Origin: Bacteroidota bacterium
GTDB lineage: Bacteria; Bacteroidota; Ignavibacteria; Ignavibacteriales; Ignavibacteriaceae
NCBI GenBank assembly: GCA_020161395.1
Contig: JAIUOE010000003.1
Span: 248,001-312,000 of the forward strand
Direction: 5' to 3'
DNA length: 64,000 nt
The position numbers and the translations under genes were made by a program. Positions 16,726 to 25,100 of this stretch are shown piece after piece (position 1 is the first letter of the stretch; the number at the start of each line of letters is the position of its first letter). The notes under the pieces were generated by a model. It made no database searches. It saw only the letters and a program-made list of their open reading frames with translations, and was not told where the DNA came from.

Positions 16726-16879
16726 AATAATACTCCGATTAAATAATGAACAAATGGATGGTAAATATCAGTTATTTTTATTCAATTTTAAAATTAATTC
16801 TTTCACACTGTAAAATATTTTTTCAGGTAACGGTAAATCATTAGTTTTTAATAACAACATTTATTAAATTTCTTTACCA

Positions 16880-16899
16880 TTTTGGAGAAATTTCCAAAA
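16880..16899. promoter_or_regulatory. Inverted repeat upstream of korA
   Basis: TTTTGGA and TCCAAAA form a perfect 7-base inverted repeat with a 6-base spacer, 34 bases before the korA start. It is a candidate operator for a dimeric regulator. No matching copy was seen elsewhere in the window. Confidence 0.35.
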
Positions 16900-16932
16900 C
16901 GGGGATACATTTTTTAACTAAGAGATGAAAAA

Positions 16933-18774
16933 ATGGCTGAAAAACAACTTGTAAAGGTTGAAGATGTTACCGTCAGGTTCGCGGGAGATTCGGGCGACGG
17001 TATGCAGTTAACGGGGTTGCAGTTTTCCACTTCCTCCGCAATCGCCGGTAATGATTTAAACACACTTCCTGACTACCCTGCAGAGATTCGCGCCCCCGCC
17101 GGTTCCCTGAATGGCGTTTCAGGTTTCCAAATACACTTTTCCAGCGGAGAAAGCACAACTCACGGCGATCATCCTGATGTGCTAGTTGCGATGAATCCCG
17201 CTGCGTTAAAAGTGAACCTAAAAGATTTAAAACCTACTGCCACGATCATTGTTAATGAGTCGTCATTCGATTCAAAGAACCTGTCACTGGCAAAATATGA
17301 GAACAACCCCCTTGAAGATGAAACATTAAAAGGCTACAATGTTCTCCGTGTCCCCATGACCAAAGCGGTCATGAACGCTCTCGACGGTGTTAATATTTCG
17401 ATAAAGGAAAAAGAGAGATGCAAGAACTTCTTTGCACTCGGAATAATGTTCTGGATGTTCAGTCGCCCTGTCGAACCCACAATCAAATGGATTGAAAACA
17501 AGTTCAGAGTGAAACCCGACATCCTCGAAGCAAACAAAAAAGCTTTGATGGCAGGTTATCACTACAGTGAAATGACCGAGCTCTTTACTACCAGATATTT
17601 TCTTGAGCCCGTAAAGCTTCCTCCCGGAAAATACAAAAATGTTACCGGCAACGAAGCAGTTGCACTCGGTATGGTTGCCGCATCATGGAAGAGCGGAGTT
17701 CCCCTTTTCCTCGGTTCGTATCCTATTACCCCGGCATCGGAAATTTTGCATGAGCTAAGCAACTTTAAACACTTTGGTGTAAAAACATATCAGGCAGAAG
17801 ACGAAATTGCGGCCATCTGTGCTTGCATCGGTGCTGCTTTTGCAGGAAATATAGCCCTGACTTCTACCTCAGGTCCCGGTCTTGCCCTTAAAATGGAAGC
17901 CATCGGACTTGGCGTTATGACAGAACTTCCGATCGTGATTGTGGATGTTCAGCGCGGTGGACCAAGCACAGGTTTGCCGACAAAAACAGAGCAGTCCGAC
18001 CTGTTTCAGGCGATGTACGGAAGAAACGGTGAAGCTCCTGTTTGTGTGCTTGCTGCATCTACTCCCGCCGACTGTTTCCATATGGCTTACGAAGCTGCAA
18101 GAATTGCGACCAAGTATATGACCCCTGTAATTCTGCTTTCTGACGGATATCTCTCACAGGGTTCTGAACCTTTCAGAATTCCACCAGAGGATGAACTTCC
18201 GGAGTTGAAAATTGAATTCAGAACCGATAAGGAAGAATTTTATCCTTACTTGAGAGATGAGAATCTTTCACGCCCGTGGGCTATTCCCGGAACTCCCGGT
18301 CTGGAACACAGAATCGGCGGTCTCGAGAAATCACATATCTACGGAAATGTAAGCTATGTACCTGAAAATCATGAATTCATGATCAACCTCAGGGATCAAA
18401 AAATTAAAAACATCGCAAATGATATTCCTGAACTTGAAGTCCGCGGTGAACAGGAAGGTGACCTTCTCGTTCTCGGATGGGGTTCAACCTACGGAGCTAT
18501 CAATGAAGCGATGAACAGAATTCAGGCACGGGATATTAAAATTTCCCAAGCCCACCTTAAATATATCAATCCCCTTCCCAGGAACCTCGGTGATGTTCTG
18601 AAGAGATTCAAGAGAATTCTTGTTCCTGAAATCAATCTCGGACAGTTGGCGATGATTCTTAGGAGTGAATATCTTATAGATATCATTCAATACAACAAAG
18701 TTCAGGGCTTGCCTTTTAAAGCATCTGAAATTGAAGAAAAGATACTAAATCTGCTCGGAGTCGAAAATGAGTAA
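16933..18774 (+). CDS. korA: 2-oxoacid:ferredoxin oxidoreductase, alpha (gamma-alpha fusion)
   Basis: The 613-residue subunit joins the gamma domain (about residues 10-200, starting VRFAGDSGDGMQLTG) to the alpha pyrimidine-binding domain (about 230-600, with GSYPITPASEILHEL and TSGPGLALKMEAIGLG). With KorB it oxidatively decarboxylates 2-oxoglutarate or a related 2-oxoacid to the acyl-CoA using ferredoxin, or runs the reverse carboxylation. The start is supported by conserved sequence from residue 10. It overlaps korB by 8 bases, so the subunits are co-translated. The large fused form is the KorA type rather than the small separate subunits of pyruvate oxidoreductases. Direction in vivo (oxidative, or reductive TCA) cannot be told from the sequence. 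Confidence 0.93.
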   Translation: MAEKQLVKVEDVTVRFAGDSGDGMQLTGLQFSTSSAIAGNDLNTLPDYPAEIRAPAGSLNGVSGFQIHFSSGESTTHGDHPDVLVAMNPAALKVNLKDLKPTATIIVNESSFDSKNLSLAKYENNPLEDETLKGYNVLRVPMTKAVMNALDGVNISIKEKERCKNFFALGIMFWMFSRPVEPTIKWIENKFRVKPDILEANKKALMAGYHYSEMTELFTTRYFLEPVKLPPGKYKNVTGNEAVALGMVAASWKSGVPLFLGSYPITPASEILHELSNFKHFGVKTYQAEDEIAAICACIGAAFAGNIALTSTSGPGLALKMEAIGLGVMTELPIVIVDVQRGGPSTGLPTKTEQSDLFQAMYGRNGEAPVCVLAASTPADCFHMAYEAARIATKYMTPVILLSDGYLSQGSEPFRIPPEDELPELKIEFRTDKEEFYPYLRDENLSRPWAIPGTPGLEHRIGGLEKSHIYGNVSYVPENHEFMINLRDQKIKNIANDIPELEVRGEQEGDLLVLGWGSTYGAINEAMNRIQARDIKISQAHLKYINPLPRNLGDVLKRFKRILVPEINLGQLAMILRSEYLIDIIQYNKVQGLPFKASEIEEKILNLLGVENE

Positions 18775-19801
18775 TGAAAATCAGATCCCAACAGTTCAAC
18801 TGACTGCAAAAGATTTTGCGTCAAATCAGGATGTTAAATGGTGTCCCGGTTGCGGCGATTATTCGATTCTTGCTCAGATGCAAAGAGTATCCCCTTCTCT
18901 TGGTGTAAAGAAGGAAGATTTCGTTTGGATTTCCGGTATCGGATGTTCTTCCCGTTTTCCCTATTACATGGATACTTTCGGTATGCATGGAATTCACGGT
19001 AGAGCACCTTCAATTGCAAGTGGTGTGAAAATTGCCCGTCCCGAACTCGCTGTCTGGATGGCAACAGGTGATGGTGACCTCCTTTCCATAGGCGGTAATC
19101 ACTTCATCCATACCTGCAGAAGAAACATCGGAATAAAAATGGTACTCTTTAACAACCGCATCTACGGTCTGACAAAGGGTCAGTATTCCCCGACTTCCGA
19201 GCAAGGGAAGAAAACCAAATCCACACCTTTTGGAAGTGTCGATTATCCATTCAAACCTGCAATGGTTGCCCTTGGCGCCGGAATCGGTTTTTATGCAAGA
19301 ACTATTGACCGCGAAGCCAAACACATGCAGGAGATGATGCAGAAGGCTGCAGCTCATCATGGAACCACCCTGATAGAGGTGTACCAGAATTGCAACATCT
19401 TCAACGATGGTGCTTATGCACACCTTACAGACAAAGAAACAAAAGCTGATCATGTACTCGTTCTCGAAGATGGTCAACCGATGATTTTCGGCAAAAACCG
19501 TGACAAAGGTATCAAACTTGACGGTGATATCCCCGTGGTTATCGATCTGAACGATGGTGTTCACTCGATCAACGATGTTTGGGTACACAAGGAAGTCGAT
19601 CCTTCACCGGTGAGAGCCTTCATTTTGGCTGAATTTATCGAAAACCCTGATCTTCCTGTTCCGATTGGTTGCTTCAGAAGATTCGAGAAACCAACCTACG
19701 AAGACCTCGTTGTCGAACAGATTGATCATGTGAAAGAAGTGAAAAAAGTCACTTCCTTCGAGCAGTTGATTGGTCAGGGCAATGTCTGGACAGTGGAATA
19801 G
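18767..19801 (+). CDS. korB: 2-oxoacid:ferredoxin oxidoreductase, beta subunit
   Basis: The 344-residue subunit binds thiamine diphosphate (GDGDLLSIGGNH through NNRIYGLTKGQ) and an iron-sulphur cluster, with cysteines C26 and C29 in WCPGCG and C60 in GIGCSS. It carries the active site of the ferredoxin-linked decarboxylation of 2-oxoacids. Its start lies within the end of korA, giving an 8-base overlap. After the stop codon comes a 16-bp microsatellite-like array and a strong terminator, so the operon is just korAB. No ferredoxin-like third subunit gene is present, as is usual for two-subunit Kor enzymes. The substrate is probably 2-oxoglutarate by family. Confidence 0.93.
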   Translation: MSNENQIPTVQLTAKDFASNQDVKWCPGCGDYSILAQMQRVSPSLGVKKEDFVWISGIGCSSRFPYYMDTFGMHGIHGRAPSIASGVKIARPELAVWMATGDGDLLSIGGNHFIHTCRRNIGIKMVLFNNRIYGLTKGQYSPTSEQGKKTKSTPFGSVDYPFKPAMVALGAGIGFYARTIDREAKHMQEMMQKAAAHHGTTLIEVYQNCNIFNDGAYAHLTDKETKADHVLVLEDGQPMIFGKNRDKGIKLDGDIPVVIDLNDGVHSINDVWVHKEVDPSPVRAFILAEFIENPDLPVPIGCFRRFEKPTYEDLVVEQIDHVKEVKKVTSFEQLIGQGNVWTVE

Positions 19802-19804
19802 GTG

Positions 19805-19880
19805 AATGCAGTAATCCAATAATGCAGTAATCCAATAATGCAGTAATCCAATAATGCAGTAATCCAATAATGCAGTAATA
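19805..19880. repeat. 16-bp tandem array (AATGCAGTAATCCAAT)
   Basis: Four to five units of AATGCAGTAATCCAAT follow korB directly. The reverse-complement family (GCATTATT/GGATTATT) forms another array at 28651-28719. It lies between the stop codon and the terminator, so it should be transcribed into the korAB 3' end. Confidence 0.9.
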
Positions 19881-19896
19881 ATTGGATGATTTTTGA

Positions 19897-19930
19897 GGAG
19901 TCGGAATTAATTTTCCGGCTCCTTTTTTTT
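19897..19930 (+). terminator. Terminator of korAB
   Basis: GGAGTCGGAA pairs over ten positions (one G-U) with TTCCGGCTCC around a six-base loop, followed by eight T. Confidence 0.88.
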
Positions 19931-20067
19931 GTTTTATCTGTTTCTCCTCCTCGTTTTTAGCGTACAATCACCTTTGATCCTGTGATGGAGTCGCACCTCC
20001 GCAACCTTTCTTCCCTCGATTATTGGTATATTTAAGGTTTAATTTTTAGATTTTTGTAAGAACCACA

Positions 20068-21753
20068 ATGAAAATCAAGTTTTCCTGGCCTAAAGAGTTC
20101 GTACCCAAAATTTACTCCCTCCTTTCAAGAGGCTATTCAAAAGAAACATTCTTTTCTGATTTAAGTGCCGGCGTTATAGTCGGAATTGTAGCGCTTCCCC
20201 TCGCAATTGCATTTGCCATCGCTTCAGGTGTAAAACCGGAGCAGGGGCTCTACGCGGCAATTGTTGCAGGTCTGTTTGTCTCTCTTTTAAGCGGATCAAG
20301 ATCACAGGTTTCGGGTCCAACCGGGGCTTTTATCGTAATCATTTACGGAATCGTGCAACAGTACGGCTACGATGGACTCGCAGTTGCCACACTTCTTGCC
20401 GGAATTTTTCTTGTCGTGCTCGGACTGTTGAAGTTCGGGATACTTCTCAGGTTTATCCCTTACTCTCTCACCATTGGATTTACCACAGGTATCGCAATTA
20501 TCATCTTTACAAGCCAGATAAATGATTTTCTGGGACTGGGAATTGCAAAAGTACCTGCTGACTTTGTGGACAAATGGATAGTCTTTTCGGAAAATATTCA
20601 GAAAATAAATTACTATGCTTTAGGAATTGGAGCGGTTTCTCTACTCTTTATATTTGTATGGGGAAGATATAATTTCAAAATTCCCGGTTCTTTGATCGCA
20701 ATCATAGTGGGAACTCTCGCAGTTTACTATTTTAACCTGCCTGTGGATACAATCGGATCAAAGTTTGGTACAGTTCCCAACTCACTTCCTGAACCGAGGT
20801 TGCCACAGATTTCGTGGCAAGTGTTCACTCAAATGTTCTCGCCGGCATTTACTATAGCGATGCTTGCGGCAATAGAGTCACTTCTGTCTGCAGTAGTTGC
20901 CGATGGAATGATGGGTTCCCGGCACAGATCGAACATGGAACTGGTTTCTCAAGGTGTGGGTAACATTATATCGCCGATATTCTTTGGTATTCCTGTTACA
21001 GGTGCCATTGCAAGAACTGCAACAAATATCAAAAGCGGTGCAAAAACGCCGGTTGCAGCAGTGATCCACGGTGTAGTAATTCTTGTAACGATGCTCCTTT
21101 TCGCCGATCTTGCTTCACTGATTCCGCTTCCTGTTCTTGCTGCCATCCTGATATATGTAGCCTGGAATATGAGTGAGATGCATGCATTTTTTAGAACTTT
21201 AAAGGGGACGGGTGCCGACAAGCTTATTTTGTTAAACACATTTCTCCTGACACTTTTTATCGATTTAACCGTCGCAATTGAAGTGGGGCTTGTTCTTGCA
21301 GCACTCACTTTCATCAAAAAAATGTCGGATGTTACCCAAACCCAGCTCATAACACAAAGTTTGTACCTCCCTGATGAAGGAGAAGACAAAATGACGAAAA
21401 CCTCGGTACCTGTTCCAAAAGGTGTCGAGATTTTTGAAGTGTATGGCACCCTTTTCTTCGGTGCTGTCGATCAGTTCAGAGATACTATCCGCGGGATGAA
21501 CAAAAAACCGGAAGTTCTTGTTCTTGAAGTAAGCAAACTTCTTGTGATTGACGGGTCGGGACTTAAAGCCATCGAAGACCTTGTGGATGTTTTGAAAAAG
21601 GACGGCACTTCACTTGTTATCTCCGGAATTCATAAACAGCCCCTTTTTGAATTGACAAGAAGCGGTATCATCGACAAAATAGGAGAGGACAATCTTTTCG
21701 GCTCTCTCGATGAAACTCTGAAATTTCTGACTGACAAAACTGTTACAACCTGA
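20068..21753 (+). CDS. SulP-family anion transporter with STAS domain
   Basis: The 561-residue protein has the SulP layout: a membrane domain of many helices (about residues 30-430) opening with DLSAGVIVGIVALPLAIAFA and containing SGPTGAFIVI, then a cytoplasmic STAS domain (about 450-555) with VLEVSKLLVIDGSGLKAI. SulP carriers import sulphate, bicarbonate or other anions, often by symport with a cation. Substrate cannot be assigned from the motifs seen. The carbonic anhydrase gene 3 kb away makes bicarbonate worth considering, but that is only proximity. The gene sits 26 bases before nrnA in the same direction. Confidence 0.9.
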   Translation: MKIKFSWPKEFVPKIYSLLSRGYSKETFFSDLSAGVIVGIVALPLAIAFAIASGVKPEQGLYAAIVAGLFVSLLSGSRSQVSGPTGAFIVIIYGIVQQYGYDGLAVATLLAGIFLVVLGLLKFGILLRFIPYSLTIGFTTGIAIIIFTSQINDFLGLGIAKVPADFVDKWIVFSENIQKINYYALGIGAVSLLFIFVWGRYNFKIPGSLIAIIVGTLAVYYFNLPVDTIGSKFGTVPNSLPEPRLPQISWQVFTQMFSPAFTIAMLAAIESLLSAVVADGMMGSRHRSNMELVSQGVGNIISPIFFGIPVTGAIARTATNIKSGAKTPVAAVIHGVVILVTMLLFADLASLIPLPVLAAILIYVAWNMSEMHAFFRTLKGTGADKLILLNTFLLTLFIDLTVAIEVGLVLAALTFIKKMSDVTQTQLITQSLYLPDEGEDKMTKTSVPVPKGVEIFEVYGTLFFGAVDQFRDTIRGMNKKPEVLVLEVSKLLVIDGSGLKAIEDLVDVLKKDGTSLVISGIHKQPLFELTRSGIIDKIGEDNLFGSLDETLKFLTDKTVTT

Positions 21754-21779
21754 TTTTATAACTTACTGAAAAATATTGA

Positions 21780-22784
21780 ATGATCGACTTTAACAAAATA
21801 GCTGAAATACTTAAGGGGAACAATTCATTCCTGATAACTACCCATGTTAATCCCGATGCTGATGCAATCGGATCGGAAATGGCAGTATATACTCTTCTCA
21901 AGAGACTGGGGAAAGAGATAAAAGTGGTAAATTTCAGCAAAACACCCCCCTTCCTCGAGTTTCTTGACAAAGAAGGTGTGATCGAGAATTTTGCTCCTGA
22001 GATTCACTCAGAATATTTCCTGTGTTGTGATGTCGTTGTTGCATTGGACTTCAATCGAGCAGACAGGACAGTAAAAATGTCTCCCCTTTTCTACCAAAGA
22101 GAAAAATTGAAAATCTGTATCGATCACCACCTCGAACCGGAGGAAATTTTTGACAATATCTTCGATGACCCCGGTTATGCAGCTACATGTCACATAATCT
22201 ATGATTTGATTACAAAAACAAATATTACAGAACTCGACTATGAGATTTCAGTCCCCGTCTACTCGGGAATCGCCACAGACACAGGAAATTTCAAGTATGA
22301 CAGAACCACTCCCGAACTTCACAGGATTGCAGCTACACTTCTCGAAAAAGGAGTAGTGCCAATCGAGATAAATGACCTGATCTACGGCCAGGATGACCTT
22401 TGCAAATTTGCACTCCTCGGCAAGGCGTTAAATTCTTTGAAGATTTATGGTGATGACAATAGATTCGCGGTAATGACGCTTTCTCAAGCCGATTTCAACG
22501 AAACCGGAGCAGTTGAGTCGGATACCGAGGGTTTCATTAATTATTGCATGACCATAAAGGGTGTCAAACTTGGAGCGATGTTCATTGAACTTAGAGAAGG
22601 TTTTAAGGTTTCCCTCAGAGGTAAAAGAGATTATAATGTCAGAGATCTCGCTGCTCACTTTGGCGGTGGAGGTCACCGTCAGGCATCGGGCATCAGAATC
22701 AGGAATCACCACCTTACTGAAAAACAACAGGAAATAATCAACTACATATTGGATAACACTACAGAGGTCAGTCAGAATGCTTAA
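21780..22784 (+). CDS. nrnA: DHH-family phosphoesterase (NrnA-type)
   Basis: The 334-residue protein has the DHH-DHHA1 architecture. Metal ligands include H22, D26 and D28 in HVNPDADAIGS, the DHH motif in CIDHHLEPE, and the C-terminal substrate motif GGGGHRQASG. NrnA enzymes degrade short oligoribonucleotides and dephosphorylate pAp. A related group handles cyclic di-AMP breakdown products, which cannot be excluded. It is the first gene of a tightly packed run: its end overlaps pepA by 8 bases. It lacks any membrane or PAS domain of the GdpP type. Confidence 0.88.
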   Translation: MIDFNKIAEILKGNNSFLITTHVNPDADAIGSEMAVYTLLKRLGKEIKVVNFSKTPPFLEFLDKEGVIENFAPEIHSEYFLCCDVVVALDFNRADRTVKMSPLFYQREKLKICIDHHLEPEEIFDNIFDDPGYAATCHIIYDLITKTNITELDYEISVPVYSGIATDTGNFKYDRTTPELHRIAATLLEKGVVPIEINDLIYGQDDLCKFALLGKALNSLKIYGDDNRFAVMTLSQADFNETGAVESDTEGFINYCMTIKGVKLGAMFIELREGFKVSLRGKRDYNVRDLAAHFGGGGHRQASGIRIRNHHLTEKQQEIINYILDNTTEVSQNA

Positions 22785-24249
22785 ACCGGTTTTTAATTTT
22801 ACAGATTCAATAGAAGTATCACCAAAAAGCTTAACACTCTTCTTTATCAATGACGATGATAACCTCGAAGGGAATCTCGATAAATTCTGTGAGGAACATT
22901 CGATTAAATTGACACCCCTAAACAGGGAAGCATTTCTCGGGAAAAATCACCGTCTGAACTGTCACAACGAAGTTACAAATTTCTCGATTCAGAGAATGAA
23001 GAAGAAAGACCTGTCAGCCGACATGTTCCGCGACAGAACCGCAGATTTTTTTATTTCACTCTCATCATCCGTTGAGGTTGTAAACATAATTCTTCCATGT
23101 CACCTTGAATACGACAAAATTTTCAAGTCTTCCGACTATCTTTATCAGACACTTATCGAAGGTGTCTGGCTGGGTTGCTATAAATTTGACCGTTATCTCT
23201 CCGACAAAAAGGAGGGTGAAATTAGAATAAACCTGATCGGCGGAACTCTAGATGAGAGAGAAAGAACCACCAAAGCTGCAAATCAGGTGATGGAGGGCGT
23301 TTTTCTCGCTCGCGAACTGGCAAATGAACCCGCAAGTGTGATTAATCCCGTTACATTCTCTTTTAAAGTAACCGAAATTTTTTCCAAACTGCCCCATACG
23401 ACAGTCGAAATCTTTGATGCAGAAAAACTTGAAGCCATGGGGATGGGTGGAATTCTGGCTGTAGGTGGCGGAAGTGCAGTCCCCCCAAGACTTGCAATAA
23501 TAAAATATGAACACCCTGAAGCAATAAAAAGCATCGCCCTGGTTGGCAAAGGAGTAACTTTCGATTCAGGCGGCATTTCAATAAAGCCGGCTCAAAACAT
23601 GGGCTGGATGAAAGCCGATATGGGCGGAGCTGCCGCAGTTGCAGGAACAATGCTTAATGTGATCAATATGGGAATGCCTCTTAGGGTTTTTGCTGCAATT
23701 CCCCTCGCTGAAAACATGTTGAGCGGTTCGGCATACAGACCCGGAGACATTGTCACCACATACTCTGGAAAGACTGTGGAGGTTGATAATACCGATGCGG
23801 AAGGAAGAATAATTCTTGCAGACGCCCTTACTTACGCCTCTGAACAAAAACCTGAAATCCTGATCGATCTTGCCACTCTGACCGGTGCCTGTGCCGTGGC
23901 TCTCGCCGAGGTGGCGGCAGGACTCTTTACAAAAGATGATGAACTCGCTGACAAACTCTACACTTCAGGCTTGGAAACATCCGAATTCCTCTGGAGACTG
24001 CCGATGTGGGACCACTACAACCGCTACAACAAAAGTGATGTGGCTGATGTAAAAAATACCGGTGGAAGATATGGCGGTGCAATAACTGCGGCTAAATTCC
24101 TCGAGAATTTTGTCAAAGATGATATATCATGGGCGCACCTTGATATCGCAGCACCTGCAATTCACAACAGCACAACAAGTTACTCCAAGACATGGATGAC
24201 CGGTTTTGGTGTAAGACTTTTAACTAGTTTCCTGGGAGATATTAAATGA
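22777..24249 (+). CDS. pepA: Leucyl aminopeptidase (M17)
   Basis: The 490-residue protein matches M17 aminopeptidases: an N-terminal alpha/beta domain (about 1-165) and a catalytic C-terminal domain with VGKGVTFDSGGISIKP, GWMKADMGGAA and the signature NTDAEGRI. These supply the two-metal site and the catalytic lysine and arginine. It releases N-terminal residues from peptides in the cytoplasm and normally forms hexamers. The start overlaps nrnA by 8 bases and the end overlaps the EcsC-like gene by 4, so the genes are translationally coupled. Confidence 0.93.
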   Translation: MLKPVFNFTDSIEVSPKSLTLFFINDDDNLEGNLDKFCEEHSIKLTPLNREAFLGKNHRLNCHNEVTNFSIQRMKKKDLSADMFRDRTADFFISLSSSVEVVNIILPCHLEYDKIFKSSDYLYQTLIEGVWLGCYKFDRYLSDKKEGEIRINLIGGTLDERERTTKAANQVMEGVFLARELANEPASVINPVTFSFKVTEIFSKLPHTTVEIFDAEKLEAMGMGGILAVGGGSAVPPRLAIIKYEHPEAIKSIALVGKGVTFDSGGISIKPAQNMGWMKADMGGAAAVAGTMLNVINMGMPLRVFAAIPLAENMLSGSAYRPGDIVTTYSGKTVEVDNTDAEGRIILADALTYASEQKPEILIDLATLTGACAVALAEVAAGLFTKDDELADKLYTSGLETSEFLWRLPMWDHYNRYNKSDVADVKNTGGRYGGAITAAKFLENFVKDDISWAHLDIAAPAIHNSTTSYSKTWMTGFGVRLLTSFLGDIK

Positions 24250-25088
24250 GCAACGATCCAAAACTTTTTTCGGCAGAAATGAGCTATGACGATTTTCTCG
24301 AACTCGAAAAATGCGTGGAAATAATCGAGAAACCTTCATTTTTCATCAAGGTTTCCAACTTTATCGGCTCACCAATTGAAAAACTGGTTGAAAAACTTCC
24401 TGAAGGCAGCAGAAACAAGATTACAGATATAACAAACGATGCCCTGCTAAAAGGTACCAACCTCGCCGTTAAAACTCTCGAATATGTCGAGTCGAATACC
24501 GAACACGACAGTAAAAAGATACACAAACTCGTTGCGAGTGTCCTCGGAGGTGGCGCCGGTCTCTTCGGCTTTACAGCTCTCGCCATCGAACTTCCTCTCA
24601 CTACGACTGTGATGCTTCGCTCAATAGCCGAAATTGCTAAAATGAACGGTGAGGATATGTCATCCCTCGAGACCCGTTTGAACTGTGTTCAGGTCTTCGC
24701 ATTCGGTTCAAAAAACAAGGCTGATGATGCAATGAATTCCTCATACTATGCAATCAGAATTCTTCTTTCCCGGGAAATTGCGGCGCTAGCAGGCAGACTG
24801 GAAGCCCATTTCGCAGGTGAACTGGCATCGGGTATTCTCGGCAAATTTCTTGGGAAGATAACTGAAAGATTCAGTCAGAATGTACTTATTAAATTTGTGG
24901 GTCAGGCGACACCCATCATTGGAGCTGCCGGCGGAGCATCGATAAACTACCTCTTTACCGAGTTTTATCAGCAGATAGCCACTGCCCATTTCACCATCAG
25001 AAGACTGGAAAGAAAATACTCTCCCGAACTGATTGAGGCAGAGTACGACAGAATCGCTGTCCGTTTGAAAACAAAAAAAGAAGACTGA
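24246..25088 (+). CDS. EcsC-family protein
   Basis: The 280-residue product matches the EcsC family (named after the third gene of the Bacillus ecs operon). A glycine-rich hydrophobic stretch near residues 97-125 (VLGGGAGLFGFTALAIEL) and another near 210-240 (GQATPIIGAAGGASINYL) are typical. Biochemical function of the family is not established. Here it is separated from any ABC transporter and instead overlaps pepA by 4 bases, with recG 12 bases downstream. The role is therefore open; membrane association is likely from the hydrophobic stretches. Confidence 0.8.
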   Translation: MSNDPKLFSAEMSYDDFLELEKCVEIIEKPSFFIKVSNFIGSPIEKLVEKLPEGSRNKITDITNDALLKGTNLAVKTLEYVESNTEHDSKKIHKLVASVLGGGAGLFGFTALAIELPLTTTVMLRSIAEIAKMNGEDMSSLETRLNCVQVFAFGSKNKADDAMNSSYYAIRILLSREIAALAGRLEAHFAGELASGILGKFLGKITERFSQNVLIKFVGQATPIIGAAGGASINYLFTEFYQQIATAHFTIRRLERKYSPELIEAEYDRIAVRLKTKKED

Positions 25089-25100
25089 TATCAACTTAAC

